From Paenibacillus_V sp046244365 (lineage in GTDB: Bacteria; Bacillota; Bacilli; Paenibacillales; NBRC-103111): a DNA stretch of 64,000 nt. A model generated the notes under the pieces. It saw only the letters and a program-made list of their open reading frames with translations, was not told where the DNA came from and made no database searches. Below are positions 52,633 to 61,382 of the stretch, in pieces (the stretch's first letter is position 1; each line of letters opens with the position of its first letter). Where the stretch lies: contig NZ_CP176395.1 in NCBI RefSeq assembly GCF_046244365.1, forward strand, positions 1,550,001 to 1,614,000, read 5' to 3'. The translations under genes were made by a program, and so were the position numbers.

Positions 52633-52671
52633 CGACCAGTCACTCCTTCTATATAGGCTTTCGACTGCCTG

Positions 52672-53382
52672 CTAAGGCAGCAGCCGTTCTGTCGTCAATC
52701 TCGGCCATGCTTGGCACTGTTTGAATCCTTCGGCATAAGGCTTGCCGCATTGCAGGCCGCGGAACTTGGAGACGGTGCGCACGAAGTCGAGAAAATCGAT
52801 GCCGTCATGCTCGCGAAGCCATTTGATCTGGCTTTGGTGACAATCGTTCATGCGAATTTTCAGGTCCATGAAGGCTGAAATGTCGACGTATTCGGTCGGC
52901 AGGAAGCCGACGCCGGCCAGCGTGTCCATATAAAAAATCGGCGGAACCTTGCCGTAAGAAGGAGAGCTTCCTTCCGCTTCATAATGAGGCACCGAAGCCG
53001 CAAAGCTGGCGTCGAATACGGCCTTCGACACTTCCATATGATCCTTCATGTAATCTTCCGGCGGATGCGTAATGATATAGTCGGGCTTCGTGTCGCGGAT
53101 AACGCCGGCAAGCTTGCGGACGAGCTCGTCATGGTCGCATTTGACCGTCAGATCGGGGATATCGAGACTGATAACCGACGCCCCGATCAGCTTCCCTGCT
53201 TCCGCCGCTTCTTGTTTCCGAATCGCTCTCAATTGATCCGGCGGTATGACCGCATGGCCTTTATTGCCGTTCGCCACATGAACCATGGTCACATGATGGC
53301 CCTGGGAAGCAAGCTTCGCCAGCGTCCCGCCGCAGCCGATCTCCAGATCGTCGGGATGGCAGCCGACAGCCAGTACATTCAT
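52672..53382 (-). CDS. PIG-L family N-deacetylase
   Basis: The protein of 236 residues has the zinc motif AVGCHPDDLEIGCGG near residue 8 (HPDD) and the distal His in HPPEDYMKDH near 107-115. This family (MshB, BshB, PIG-L) removes acetyl groups from N-acetylglucosamine derivatives. ATG 53382 follows GGGAGGGG; the longer frame to 53433 is not needed. It is first in a two-gene operon with the NagB-like gene and divergent from an AraC regulator. Confidence 0.9.
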   Translation of the reverse strand: MNVLAVGCHPDDLEIGCGGTLAKLASQGHHVTMVHVANGNKGHAVIPPDQLRAIRKQEAAEAGKLIGASVISLDIPDLTVKCDHDELVRKLAGVIRDTKPDYIITHPPEDYMKDHMEVSKAVFDASFAASVPHYEAEGSSPSYGKVPPIFYMDTLAGVGFLPTEYVDISAFMDLKIRMNDCHQSQIKWLREHDGIDFLDFVRTVSKFRGLQCGKPYAEGFKQCQAWPRLTTERLLP

Positions 53383-53482
53383 CTTGATCCCCTCCCAATC
53401 TTGTACCGGAATTCGCCGCCCGGCACGAATCAAATTTTATTTCCTGTCTTGTGAAGATTGTATTTCAAACCGCCCCGTTTTT

Positions 53483-53521
53483 CTTTATCATAGAATCCAT
53501 ATCCTTTATCATAACGTCCAT
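53483..53521. promoter_or_regulatory. Direct repeat, probable AraC operator
   Basis: CTTTATCATA-GAAT-CCAT (53483-53500) and CTTTATCATA-ACGT-CCAT (53504-53521) are two copies offset by exactly 21 bp, two helical turns. They sit between the divergent PIG-L operon and the AraC gene. Confidence 0.8.
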
Positions 53522-53552
53522 GATTGATTCGATAGGAGGCCCGGTCGACGCG

Positions 53553-54446
53553 ATGGCCATGATCCGTTTTCCCAAAACGAAGCTTGCCGAATATCTCACG
53601 GTGAAACAAATCGTCTCTTTGCATTATTTTGAATTTTCCAAGGATTTTATTTTTGACGGAGAGAAGCATAACTTCTGGGAGTTCGTTTACGTGGACAAGG
53701 GCGAAGTGCAAGTGATCGCGGACAAGGAGATTTATTTGCTGAAGCAAGGGGACATTATTTTTCATAAACCGAACGAGTACCACAACGTATGGGCCAACAA
53801 GAAGATCGCGCCGAACGTGATCATCATCTCCTTCGTTTGCCGTTCGCCAGGCATCCGCTTCTTCGAGAACAAAATTTTTTCGCTCAACGCCGACAATCAG
53901 CAGCTGCTCGTGCAGATGCTCAAGAACGGCTTTGCCGCTTTCTTCCCTCCGTTCGACGACCCGCGCAACCATACGCTGCGGAGACGGCCCGACGCTCCCG
54001 CGGCGGCGGAGCAGCTGCTGCGCATCCATCTGGAGCTGCTGCTCATCCGCTTGCTTGGATACGCCGGCAGTTCCGTCAGCAGCCATCGGCTATCGGGTGC
54101 CGCCAAGGAACAAAGCGACAACGACTGCGTGAAACAGATGTGCGCTTTCATGGAACAACACGTCTATCAAAATTTGAGCATCGAGCGGCTCTGCCAGGCG
54201 TTTACTATTAGCAGAAGCTACGCTTTTGCGATCTTCAAGGAGAAGACCGGCCAAAGCGTGATGCAGTATTTTCGTACGCTGAAGATCGATCGGGCGAAAC
54301 GTTTGATCCGGGAGGAGCGGCACAATATCACGGAAATAGCGGAGCTTCTGCAATACAGCAGCGTCCACAGTTTTTCCAGGCAATTCAAATCCGTTGTCGA
54401 CATGTCGCCCACCGAGTACGCAAGAACGGTCAAAGCCAAGATGTAA
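53553..54446 (+). CDS. AraC-family regulator
   Basis: The protein of 297 residues has a cupin-like N-terminal ligand domain (FVYVDKGEVQVIADKEIYLLKQGDIIFHKPNEYH) and two C-terminal helix-turn-helix units (LSIERLCQAFTISRSYAFAIF; ITEIAELLQYSSVHSFSRQFK). The frame is open from 53451, but the ATG at 53553 or 53559 fits the domain start; AGGAGG lies 13 bases upstream. It is divergent from the PIG-L/NagB-like operon and likely activates it through the 21-bp-spaced repeats. Confidence 0.87.
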   Translation: MAMIRFPKTKLAEYLTVKQIVSLHYFEFSKDFIFDGEKHNFWEFVYVDKGEVQVIADKEIYLLKQGDIIFHKPNEYHNVWANKKIAPNVIIISFVCRSPGIRFFENKIFSLNADNQQLLVQMLKNGFAAFFPPFDDPRNHTLRRRPDAPAAAEQLLRIHLELLLIRLLGYAGSSVSSHRLSGAAKEQSDNDCVKQMCAFMEQHVYQNLSIERLCQAFTISRSYAFAIFKEKTGQSVMQYFRTLKIDRAKRLIREERHNITEIAELLQYSSVHSFSRQFKSVVDMSPTEYARTVKAKM

Positions 54447-54617
54447 CGGGAGCGCAGCTTGTCCGGATCGAAACGTTTTGGGAGCAGCTGTACATGCTTG
54501 TGTCACAGGTTGGCCGATTTTTGGACAAAAGAGACAAAATAACGCTTTAATCGCTTGAAGCGCCGCAGGAAACTTGCTATCATAGCGATATTACGTACAA
54601 GCGAAGGTGGTTTACGA

Positions 54618-55706
54618 ATGACGAAACGGGCATACAATTTCAACGCGGGGCCGGCAGCGCTGCCGCTTGAAGTGTTACAGAAGGCGCAGCAGGAATTCGT
54701 CGATTTCAAAGGAATCGGCATGTCGATCATGGAAATTTCCCACCGCAGCAAAGAATACGAGCAAGTGAACGGCGAAACGCAGCAGCTGCTGCTTGAGCTG
54801 CTCGGCTTGCCGGCCGGTTATAAAGTGCTCTTCCTGCAAGGCGGAGCGAGCACGCAGTTCGCGATGATCCCGATGAATCTGCTTACGGCGGACAAGGTCG
54901 GCGCCTATGTGATGACCGGCAGCTGGGCGGAGAAGGCTTATCAAGAAGCTCAGCTGTTCGGGGAAGTCGTTATCGCCGCCAGCTCGAACGAAAGCGGTTT
55001 GCTGAACATCCCGGCGCTAAGCGACATCCGCGTGCCGGATAACGCGGCGTACCTGCATGTGACGTCAAACGAGACGATCGCGGGCACGCAATACCACGAG
55101 TTCCCGAATACAGGCGGCGTACCGCTGATCGGCGACATGTCGAGCGATATTTTGTCGCGTTCGTTCGATGCCTCCAAATTCTCGATGATTTATGCGGGCG
55201 CGCAAAAAAACCTCGGGCCTTCCGGCGTAACGGTCGTCATCGCGCGTGAAGACTACCTGAAGGATTCGCCTAAGCACGTGCCGACGATGATGCGCTACAG
55301 CACGCATCTGAAGAATGATTCGCTTTACAATACGCCGCCGGCGTATTCCGTATATATCGTCAATCTGGTGCTGAAATGGATTAAGGAGAACGGCGGCCTT
55401 TCCGTGATGGAGCAGCGCAACCTGGAAAAAACGGCGCTCGTGTACGACACGATCGACGGCAGCGGCGGCTTCTACGAGGGACTGGCTGCGAAGGACAGCC
55501 GCTCGATCATGAACATCACCTTCAAGCTGCAAAGCGAAGAGCTGGAGAAGGCGTTCATTAAAGAATCCGAAGCGAACGGCTTCGTCGGCTTGAAGGGCCA
55601 CCGCAGCGTAGGCCATTTGCGCGCATCGACCTACAATGCCGTACCTTACGATAGCTGCAAGGCGCTCGCCGATTTCATGGCCGATTTCCAAAAGCGGAAT
55701 GGGTAA
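54618..55706 (+). CDS. serC: Phosphoserine aminotransferase SerC
   Basis: The protein of 362 residues makes phosphoserine from 3-phosphohydroxypyruvate and glutamate. The PLP lysine is Lys197 (YAGAQKNLGPSG). Other signatures are YNFNAGPAALP, MSIMEISHRSKEY, FLQGGAS and GLKGHRSVGHLRAS. GAAGGTGG precedes ATG 54618. No serA or serB gene is adjacent. Confidence 0.95.
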   Translation: MTKRAYNFNAGPAALPLEVLQKAQQEFVDFKGIGMSIMEISHRSKEYEQVNGETQQLLLELLGLPAGYKVLFLQGGASTQFAMIPMNLLTADKVGAYVMTGSWAEKAYQEAQLFGEVVIAASSNESGLLNIPALSDIRVPDNAAYLHVTSNETIAGTQYHEFPNTGGVPLIGDMSSDILSRSFDASKFSMIYAGAQKNLGPSGVTVVIAREDYLKDSPKHVPTMMRYSTHLKNDSLYNTPPAYSVYIVNLVLKWIKENGGLSVMEQRNLEKTALVYDTIDGSGGFYEGLAAKDSRSIMNITFKLQSEELEKAFIKESEANGFVGLKGHRSVGHLRASTYNAVPYDSCKALADFMADFQKRNG

Positions 55707-56069
55707 TGAGATTGGTAGAAGAATGACAAAAAGAGCAGCCGAATCCGGCTCAATGTCATTAAGTTAAGCTCAAGGACAAGACCGGGAATAAAAATGGAAT
55801 CCGAAACGGCATGGGAAAAAAGCCCTGTGCCGTTTGTTTTTTTGGTGCAAGCAAGGAAAAAGCGTACAGCAAACAAAGCGGATGGAATATCCGCTTAAAA
55901 AAATGTTCATGTGAACCGAATTATGCTACTCTGTAGACGAAGTTAACAGCTGATTTCCAGCGGATTTTGCGCGTATTCTTCTGCCCCGGGATGGGTCGAA
56001 TCGGCAAAATGTTTTTGCGAATCAGCGCTTCAACATTGGGCGGGGTTCATCGTCCCTTGAGCGCAGGAA
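55707..56069. other. Intergenic region after serC
   Basis: No gene is supported. It holds a terminator at 55804-55843 and, further on, AT-rich then GC-rich sequence leading into the pseudogene. Confidence 0.5.
55804..55843 (+). terminator. Terminator after serC
   Basis: AAACGGCA pairs with TGCCGTTT followed by GTTTTTTT. Confidence 0.7.
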
Positions 56070-56743
56070 ATGTCTACAAACGTGAACGGCGACCGTGAAG
56101 TTGACTTGGTATTGGTGCCGTTTATCCATTTGGGAAATGACTACGTGCCGTCGTTGTTTGCCGTCGGCATTTTGCTGATCAGCTTGTTTGCCAGGCAGGT
56201 TGATCTTGACCTCGACTGCGTGCTGTACGGGGAAATCGCCTATGTCGGCTGGGATACGATGGAGATCGGCGGCGTCAATGTAGGGCCGAAGGCCGTATGG
56301 GCGCTGGGCCTTACCCTTCTGCTGGTCGTGTGCATCGTCGGGTTGTTTTATAAGCAGTTCAAGCTGTGTGCGTTCGACCCGGCGCTCGCTGCGGCTCTCG
56401 GCATACCGGTCCTCCTGTTCCATTACCTGCTGATGGGGCTCGTTTCGATAACGACCGTCGCATCGTTCGAAAGCGTCGGCGTGCTGGTCGTCCCTGCTGC
56501 GACGGCTTACCTGCTTACGGATAAGCTCGGCAGATGATCGCGTACAGCATGGTCATCGGCGTTATTTGCTCGACGGCCGGCTATTATGCCGCCGTGCTGC
56601 TGGACGCTTCGATCGCAGGCTGCATGATTTCGGTAGCCGGCGCGCTGTTCGTGCTAGCCTTCTTGTTCTCGCCGACCCAAGGCGTCGTCTGGAAGAAAAG
56701 ACGCCAGCGCCGCAGCGCGCTTGCAGAAGCGGCGGCAATTTAG
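56070..56743 (+). pseudogene. Decayed metal ABC transporter permease (ABC-3 family)
   Basis: Two overlapping frames (56070-56537 and 56534-56743) together give the C-terminal half of a Mn/Zn permease of the MntC/MntD/ZnuB type. The first carries FAVGILLISLFARQVDLD, VLYGEIAYV, FDPALAAALGIP and VVPAATAYLLTDKLGR. The second continues MIAYSMVIGVICSTAGYYAAVLLDASIAG and FLFSPTQGV. A single missing base near 56534 breaks the frame. About 100 N-terminal residues are absent. The usual ASFESVGAILVVAMLIVPAA motif has lost about six residues (ASFESVGVLVVPAA). No partner ATPase or binding protein is adjacent, so it looks like a relic. Confidence 0.8.
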
Positions 56744-56757
56744 GCGGCGACGCCGAA

Positions 56758-56804
56758 TAGCGCCTTCACAGTCAGCGGTCGGCTGATTGCGGAGGCGCTT
56801 TTTC
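56758..56804 (+). terminator. Terminator after the pseudogene
   Basis: AGCGCCT pairs with AGGCGCT, with inner CAGTCAGC/GGCTGATTG, followed by TTTTT. Confidence 0.7.
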
Positions 56805-56943
56805 GTGCAAAGACATTCATTTCCTTGCTCCGGATGTGCTATAGTACAATAGCAGCGAACCTGGATTGCGATGGCGCTTGAGCAAGGCACGGAATACTGT
56901 TCTATAAATGAAAGCGCTATCATTATATGAGGGGGATACGCAT

Positions 56944-58551
56944 ATGATTACCATTCTTATTGTTGATGATAATCCATCAGATCGAATGGGTATACTTGGT
57001 TTGATTGACTGGTCTTCTCTCCAAATCGAAGTGGTTGGGCTTGCTGTTAACGGGTTGGATGGCTACAGACAAGCTGTTGAGAGAAAGCCTGATTTTGTCC
57101 TGACGGATGTCTCGATGCCTGTTCTGGATGGAATTAAGATGACGCAGAAGATTAAAGCTGAGCTGCCGGAAACAAAGTTTATTTTTATGAGCTGTTTCGA
57201 CGACTATGAATATTTAAAAGGCGCGATTGATCTGGAGGTTTATGGCTATATTTTAAAGCCGATCGATTTGCAGGAGTTAACCCAAACCATTGAAAAGGTA
57301 AAACATATAAAGCTGATGGAAGCCGAGAAGGAGCAAAACGAACAAAGGCTGAGACAACAGCTTCAAGAAAGCATGCCCCTTCTTCAGGATCAATTAATCC
57401 GGGATCTGTTATATGGCAAATTAGAGGATGAACAGGATATAAGGGATCGTATGAAATATCTGGGTATGGATTTTGCGAATAAATATGTTGCGGTGCTCTT
57501 TTTGCAACTTGATAATTTTGATGTTTTATATACGGAACTTTCCATAGAAGACAGACAAATGATGATTTACAGTATACAGAAGTGTGTGGAAGAAACGGTT
57601 CTACAGGACATTCAGGGCTACGTGACCAATCAACAGCATAACAGTCTGGCGATCATTCTTATGATGCAGGATGCAAACCGTGAGGAAATGCTTACTACCA
57701 TAATCGATTCAGCCAACAGATGCAAAGAAGCGGTTAATCAAAAAGGCTTGCATATCACGATCGGCATCACAGAGTTTTCCAGCAGCCTGAAGATGCTGCC
57801 TGACTTATTCCAAACGGCAGAATATGCGGTAAAATCAAAGTTTTTTGGCAGTGGCAACCGCATTATTATGGCATCAGAAGTAAAGGAGCCCGATACCGGG
57901 TTTCAATACAATATACTGGAAATCAAACGGAGTATGGAACGGCTTGTTGAAAGTGGAGAGGAAGAGGGAGTTGCTGCGTTTCTGGATGATTATTATAACA
58001 CAGCGGTGTTATATCCCGAGACGTATGTAAAAAGCCTGGCATTTTCGATTATCAATGTGGTACAAACGATTTTGATCGAGCGAAATGAAAGCTATGAGAG
58101 CGTTTTCGGGTATGATCTGGATGTCTGGAATAAGCTGCAACGGTTTGAAACCATGATGGATATCAAAGGTTGGTTGTTTAGCATGATTAACACCGTCAGA
58201 ACATTTCTCAACAAAGCGGCAAATGGACGCTACCAGAAGGTAGTGGAGGAAATTAAAGCGATTATCGATAAAGGATACACGGAGATCGACAATGTGAGTC
58301 AAATCGTCAGCTCACTCTATATTAGCGCAAGCCATGCCAACTTCATCTTCAAAAGTCAAACCGGGCAAACGATCTTCGATTATTTGATTATGCGAAGAAT
58401 GGAAGCTGCTAAAGGGATGCTGTTGAATCCCGAGATGAAAATTTATGAGATTGCCGAGAAGTCGGGGTATAAAACGAACTCTTATTTTGCATCTGTATTT
58501 AAAGAATATACCGGATTATCACCTAAGCAGTTCAGGGATCGGCACTTATGA
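56944..58551 (+). CDS. YesN-like response regulator (receiver + AraC HTH)
   Basis: The protein of 535 residues has an N-terminal receiver with Asp55 (FVLTDVSMP), a middle region of about 280 residues, and a C-terminal AraC domain with SSLYISASHANFIFKSQTGQTIFDYLI and IYEIAEKSGYKTNSYFASVFKEYTG. ATG 56944 follows GAGGGGG. Its stop overlaps the kinase start (ATGA). It probably activates the downstream sugar ABC transporter genes. The gene is clearly more AT-rich than those to its left. Confidence 0.92.
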   Translation: MITILIVDDNPSDRMGILGLIDWSSLQIEVVGLAVNGLDGYRQAVERKPDFVLTDVSMPVLDGIKMTQKIKAELPETKFIFMSCFDDYEYLKGAIDLEVYGYILKPIDLQELTQTIEKVKHIKLMEAEKEQNEQRLRQQLQESMPLLQDQLIRDLLYGKLEDEQDIRDRMKYLGMDFANKYVAVLFLQLDNFDVLYTELSIEDRQMMIYSIQKCVEETVLQDIQGYVTNQQHNSLAIILMMQDANREEMLTTIIDSANRCKEAVNQKGLHITIGITEFSSSLKMLPDLFQTAEYAVKSKFFGSGNRIIMASEVKEPDTGFQYNILEIKRSMERLVESGEEEGVAAFLDDYYNTAVLYPETYVKSLAFSIINVVQTILIERNESYESVFGYDLDVWNKLQRFETMMDIKGWLFSMINTVRTFLNKAANGRYQKVVEEIKAIIDKGYTEIDNVSQIVSSLYISASHANFIFKSQTGQTIFDYLIMRRMEAAKGMLLNPEMKIYEIAEKSGYKTNSYFASVFKEYTGLSPKQFRDRHL

Positions 58552-60278
58552 TAACAAAGCTGATTCGATCGTTTTTACCGACTTCCACGCTGAAAAGCAG
58601 AATTTTCAAAAATCTGATTGTATTCACCATGCTTCCCTTTGTGCTGATTGCCGTCATCATTTGTATAAATACGTATCAAGATATTACGAAAAAATATACA
58701 GATCATGTGAGAGAGCGTATCAATGAAAGCAGCAACTTCATCAATGAAACACTGGGCAAGTATATTGATAAAAGCAGCTCGATTATTACCAATCAGTATC
58801 TGATTACTCATCTTCAAAAAGATTACGGCGATGATCTGGAGCAGATGATCTATTTCATGGACAATATAAACGCGATGATCAGTGAGCCCTTTAGCAGTCA
58901 TATCAAGAGTCCGTACATCATTCATACTTCCAACCAGTCGTTATATGAAGGCAAGTTTGTCCATGTTACGGAAGGAACAAGCACGAATGAATGGCTCGTC
59001 AAAGCCGCGAGCGCACCAGCCACAGAAATTTTGTGGGAGCAACAGCTGACGCTGAAAAACTCGCAAAGGTATGTCACCTTTTATCGTAACATAGTAGACT
59101 TTAATATTTCTGTTGGTATTCTGGAAGTGAATATCCCCTATACGGTATTGGAAGCCATCATAAACAATAGCGGGTTTCAGGAGAAAGCATTGATATTTTT
59201 AGTGAACGATCAAGGGGATGTCTTGCAATTTACCAACTATTCCAAGGTAATGGTAAACAACGTCCATGACATTACACCTGAACATTTTGTGATGCAAAGC
59301 GAAACATTAAAAAACGGGCATACCTTAACCGTAGCTCTCCCCAGAAAAGAAATATATAAGCTAACCTTGACGACCCTGTTGCTATTATCGGTGTTTTTTT
59401 TCGTGTATGTAGCGCTTATGCTGCTTGCTTCCCATTTCACCTCCCGGAAAATTACGCAAAGTTTGCAAAGCTTTATTACCCAGATCAAGCAGAAGGACAA
59501 CCTCCTGCTGAATGAAGATTTGATCGAGATCGAAGGGGATGACGAGGTTGCGATCATCAAACAGAAATTTAAAACCCTCATAAGCAGAATGAATGAGATC
59601 TACCAGCATAACAATGCACTGGAAATCGAGCTGCTGCAATCGCGAATCAACCCGCATCTTCTCTATAATTCTTTGTCTGTCATTAAATGGACGGCATCCT
59701 GGAACAAAGATCAGAAAACGATTGATATCGTCAATGCCTTAACCAAATATTACAGGACGGCTTTAAATAAAGGGAATCAAATCATTCAAATAAGCGCCGA
59801 GCTGGAAATGATCAAGGAATATGTGAAGATTAACGTTCATTCGCATTCTTGCGATTATCGTCTGGAGGTTGAGCTTGAGGAAGGAATAGCCGAGTATTAT
59901 ACGTTTAAGCATTTGCTTCAACCGATTGTAGAAAATGCCATCCTGCATGGACTCAACGGGAAGGAAGAGGACGCAAGAATTACGATTAAGGGATATTGGA
60001 AGCAAACGGATATTGTATTCGAGGTTAGCGATAATGGGCGAGGAATGGAGCAGGAAACGATTGTGAATTTGATGAACGATACGTATTCGGCATCGGCAAG
60101 CTTTGGCGGGTACGGAATGAGGAATGTAAGGAGACGGCTGCAAGCTTATTATGGCAATAGTTATATCATCCAGATTCAGAGCGGAATTGGCGAAGGGACG
60201 AAGGTTTTGGTTCCAATAGCGGCTCTGAATGAACAAGAATTGACGGATCGCAAGAAGAGCGGGACGGCTTCGTTGTGA
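58548..60278 (+). CDS. YesM-like sensor histidine kinase
   Basis: The protein of 576 residues has a membrane segment (about 20-40), an extracellular sensor of about 220 residues, a second segment (about 265-290), a HAMP domain, and a His_kinase domain with His370 (QSRINPHLLYNSL). The ATPase domain includes IVENAILHGL, DNGRGM and GGYGMRNVRRRL. It detects an external sugar or sugar-bound protein in this family and phosphorylates the YesN-like partner. Confidence 0.93.
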   Translation: MITKLIRSFLPTSTLKSRIFKNLIVFTMLPFVLIAVIICINTYQDITKKYTDHVRERINESSNFINETLGKYIDKSSSIITNQYLITHLQKDYGDDLEQMIYFMDNINAMISEPFSSHIKSPYIIHTSNQSLYEGKFVHVTEGTSTNEWLVKAASAPATEILWEQQLTLKNSQRYVTFYRNIVDFNISVGILEVNIPYTVLEAIINNSGFQEKALIFLVNDQGDVLQFTNYSKVMVNNVHDITPEHFVMQSETLKNGHTLTVALPRKEIYKLTLTTLLLLSVFFFVYVALMLLASHFTSRKITQSLQSFITQIKQKDNLLLNEDLIEIEGDDEVAIIKQKFKTLISRMNEIYQHNNALEIELLQSRINPHLLYNSLSVIKWTASWNKDQKTIDIVNALTKYYRTALNKGNQIIQISAELEMIKEYVKINVHSHSCDYRLEVELEEGIAEYYTFKHLLQPIVENAILHGLNGKEEDARITIKGYWKQTDIVFEVSDNGRGMEQETIVNLMNDTYSASASFGGYGMRNVRRRLQAYYGNSYIIQIQSGIGEGTKVLVPIAALNEQELTDRKKSGTASL

Positions 60279-60300
60279 CGAACCTAACCTGCCATGATGC

Positions 60301-60331
60301 GCCACTGCAACTACGTTGCAGTGGTTTTTTC
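60301..60331 (+). terminator. Hairpin terminator after the YesM gene
   Basis: CCACTGCAA pairs with TTGCAGTGG followed by TTTTTT. It separates regulator and transporter genes, which are therefore probably transcribed separately. Confidence 0.85.
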
Positions 60332-60359
60332 AGTTTTCAAGCAAATAGTGATAGTTTTC

Positions 60360-61370
60360 ATGAGATTGTTGTCTGGAAACGGTTCCGGCAATTCCATACA
60401 ATCAGAGTGTGCCGCAAGATACAAGTACACAAGCAAGTACAACAAAGAGAAGGGAGACCTACTTATCGTTATCGACAAAATTATTCGGTACAGGTTTTTA
60501 TACCTGCTCATTTCGGGGGCATTTATCTGGACAGTTATTTTTTGCTACCTGCCCATGATCGGGATTATCATGTCGTTCCAGGATTTTAACATTTTCAAGG
60601 GTTTTTGGGGAAGTCCATTCGTCGGGTTGGAGCATTTTGTGACGATTTTCACGGATCCGATGTTTTTGAAAGCGATTGGCAATACGCTTTGGTACAGCTC
60701 GCTTATTCTCGTTCTCGGTTTTCCCCTGCCGATTATACTCGCGTTAATGTTTAACGAGCTGAGAGGGAAATATTTCAAAAGGGTCGTGCAAACGATCAGT
60801 TATTTGCCTTATTTTTTGTCCTGGATTTCGGTAGTTGCCCTGTTCTACAGCTTTTTCGAAATGAGCGGTCCCTTTAATGATTTGAAGGTTTACCTCTTCG
60901 GAGAGGGAACGGAACGGACGAATATTCTCATGGACCCCGACAACTTTGCAGGTATTCTCTTCGGATCGCATCTCTGGAAAAATGTTGGCTGGTCGTCTGT
61001 CATCTTCCTTGCAGCTATTGCCGGAATCGATTCTCAGCTTTACGAGGCGGCCGTAGTGGATGGAGCCAGCAGATGGAAGCAGATTGTTCATATCACGTTA
61101 CCTGGAATAATGCCAACGGCGATGATTATTTTTATTCTCAATTCCGGCGGCCTCGTTACGGCGAATTTTGAACAGGTTTTCGGATTCCAAAATCTTTACA
61201 CCGTAGAGCAAACGCAGGTTGTCAATACGTTGGTTTACAAACTGGGTGTGCAGCAAGGGAATTATTCGTTGGCTACAGCTTTTGGCTTGGCGCAAGGCAT
61301 CGTCTCTTTCCTTATTGTCTATATCGTGAACCGGGTATCCAGGAAAGTAAGCAGTGTTAGTATTTGGTAA
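60360..61370 (+). CDS. Sugar ABC transporter permease, LplB type
   Basis: The protein belongs to the LplB/MalF-like permeases with six membrane segments and the coupling loop YEAAVVDGASRWKQIVHITLPGI near residue 230. The start is unclear. ATG 60360 gives 336 residues but lacks a ribosome site and adds a polar 37-residue leader. GAAGGGAG at about 60449 precedes the expected N-terminus (IVIDKIIRYRFLYLL) but only ATC/GTT codons are there. It imports a sugar or oligosaccharide with the next permease. Confidence 0.88.
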   Translation: MRLLSGNGSGNSIQSECAARYKYTSKYNKEKGDLLIVIDKIIRYRFLYLLISGAFIWTVIFCYLPMIGIIMSFQDFNIFKGFWGSPFVGLEHFVTIFTDPMFLKAIGNTLWYSSLILVLGFPLPIILALMFNELRGKYFKRVVQTISYLPYFLSWISVVALFYSFFEMSGPFNDLKVYLFGEGTERTNILMDPDNFAGILFGSHLWKNVGWSSVIFLAAIAGIDSQLYEAAVVDGASRWKQIVHITLPGIMPTAMIIFILNSGGLVTANFEQVFGFQNLYTVEQTQVVNTLVYKLGVQQGNYSLATAFGLAQGIVSFLIVYIVNRVSRKVSSVSIW

Positions 61371-61382
61371 AGGAGCAGGATC

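Noticed and set aside
55646..55876. Minus-strand frame of 76 codons after serC
   Set aside because: It overlaps the serC end and its terminator and has no ribosome site or recognisable features.
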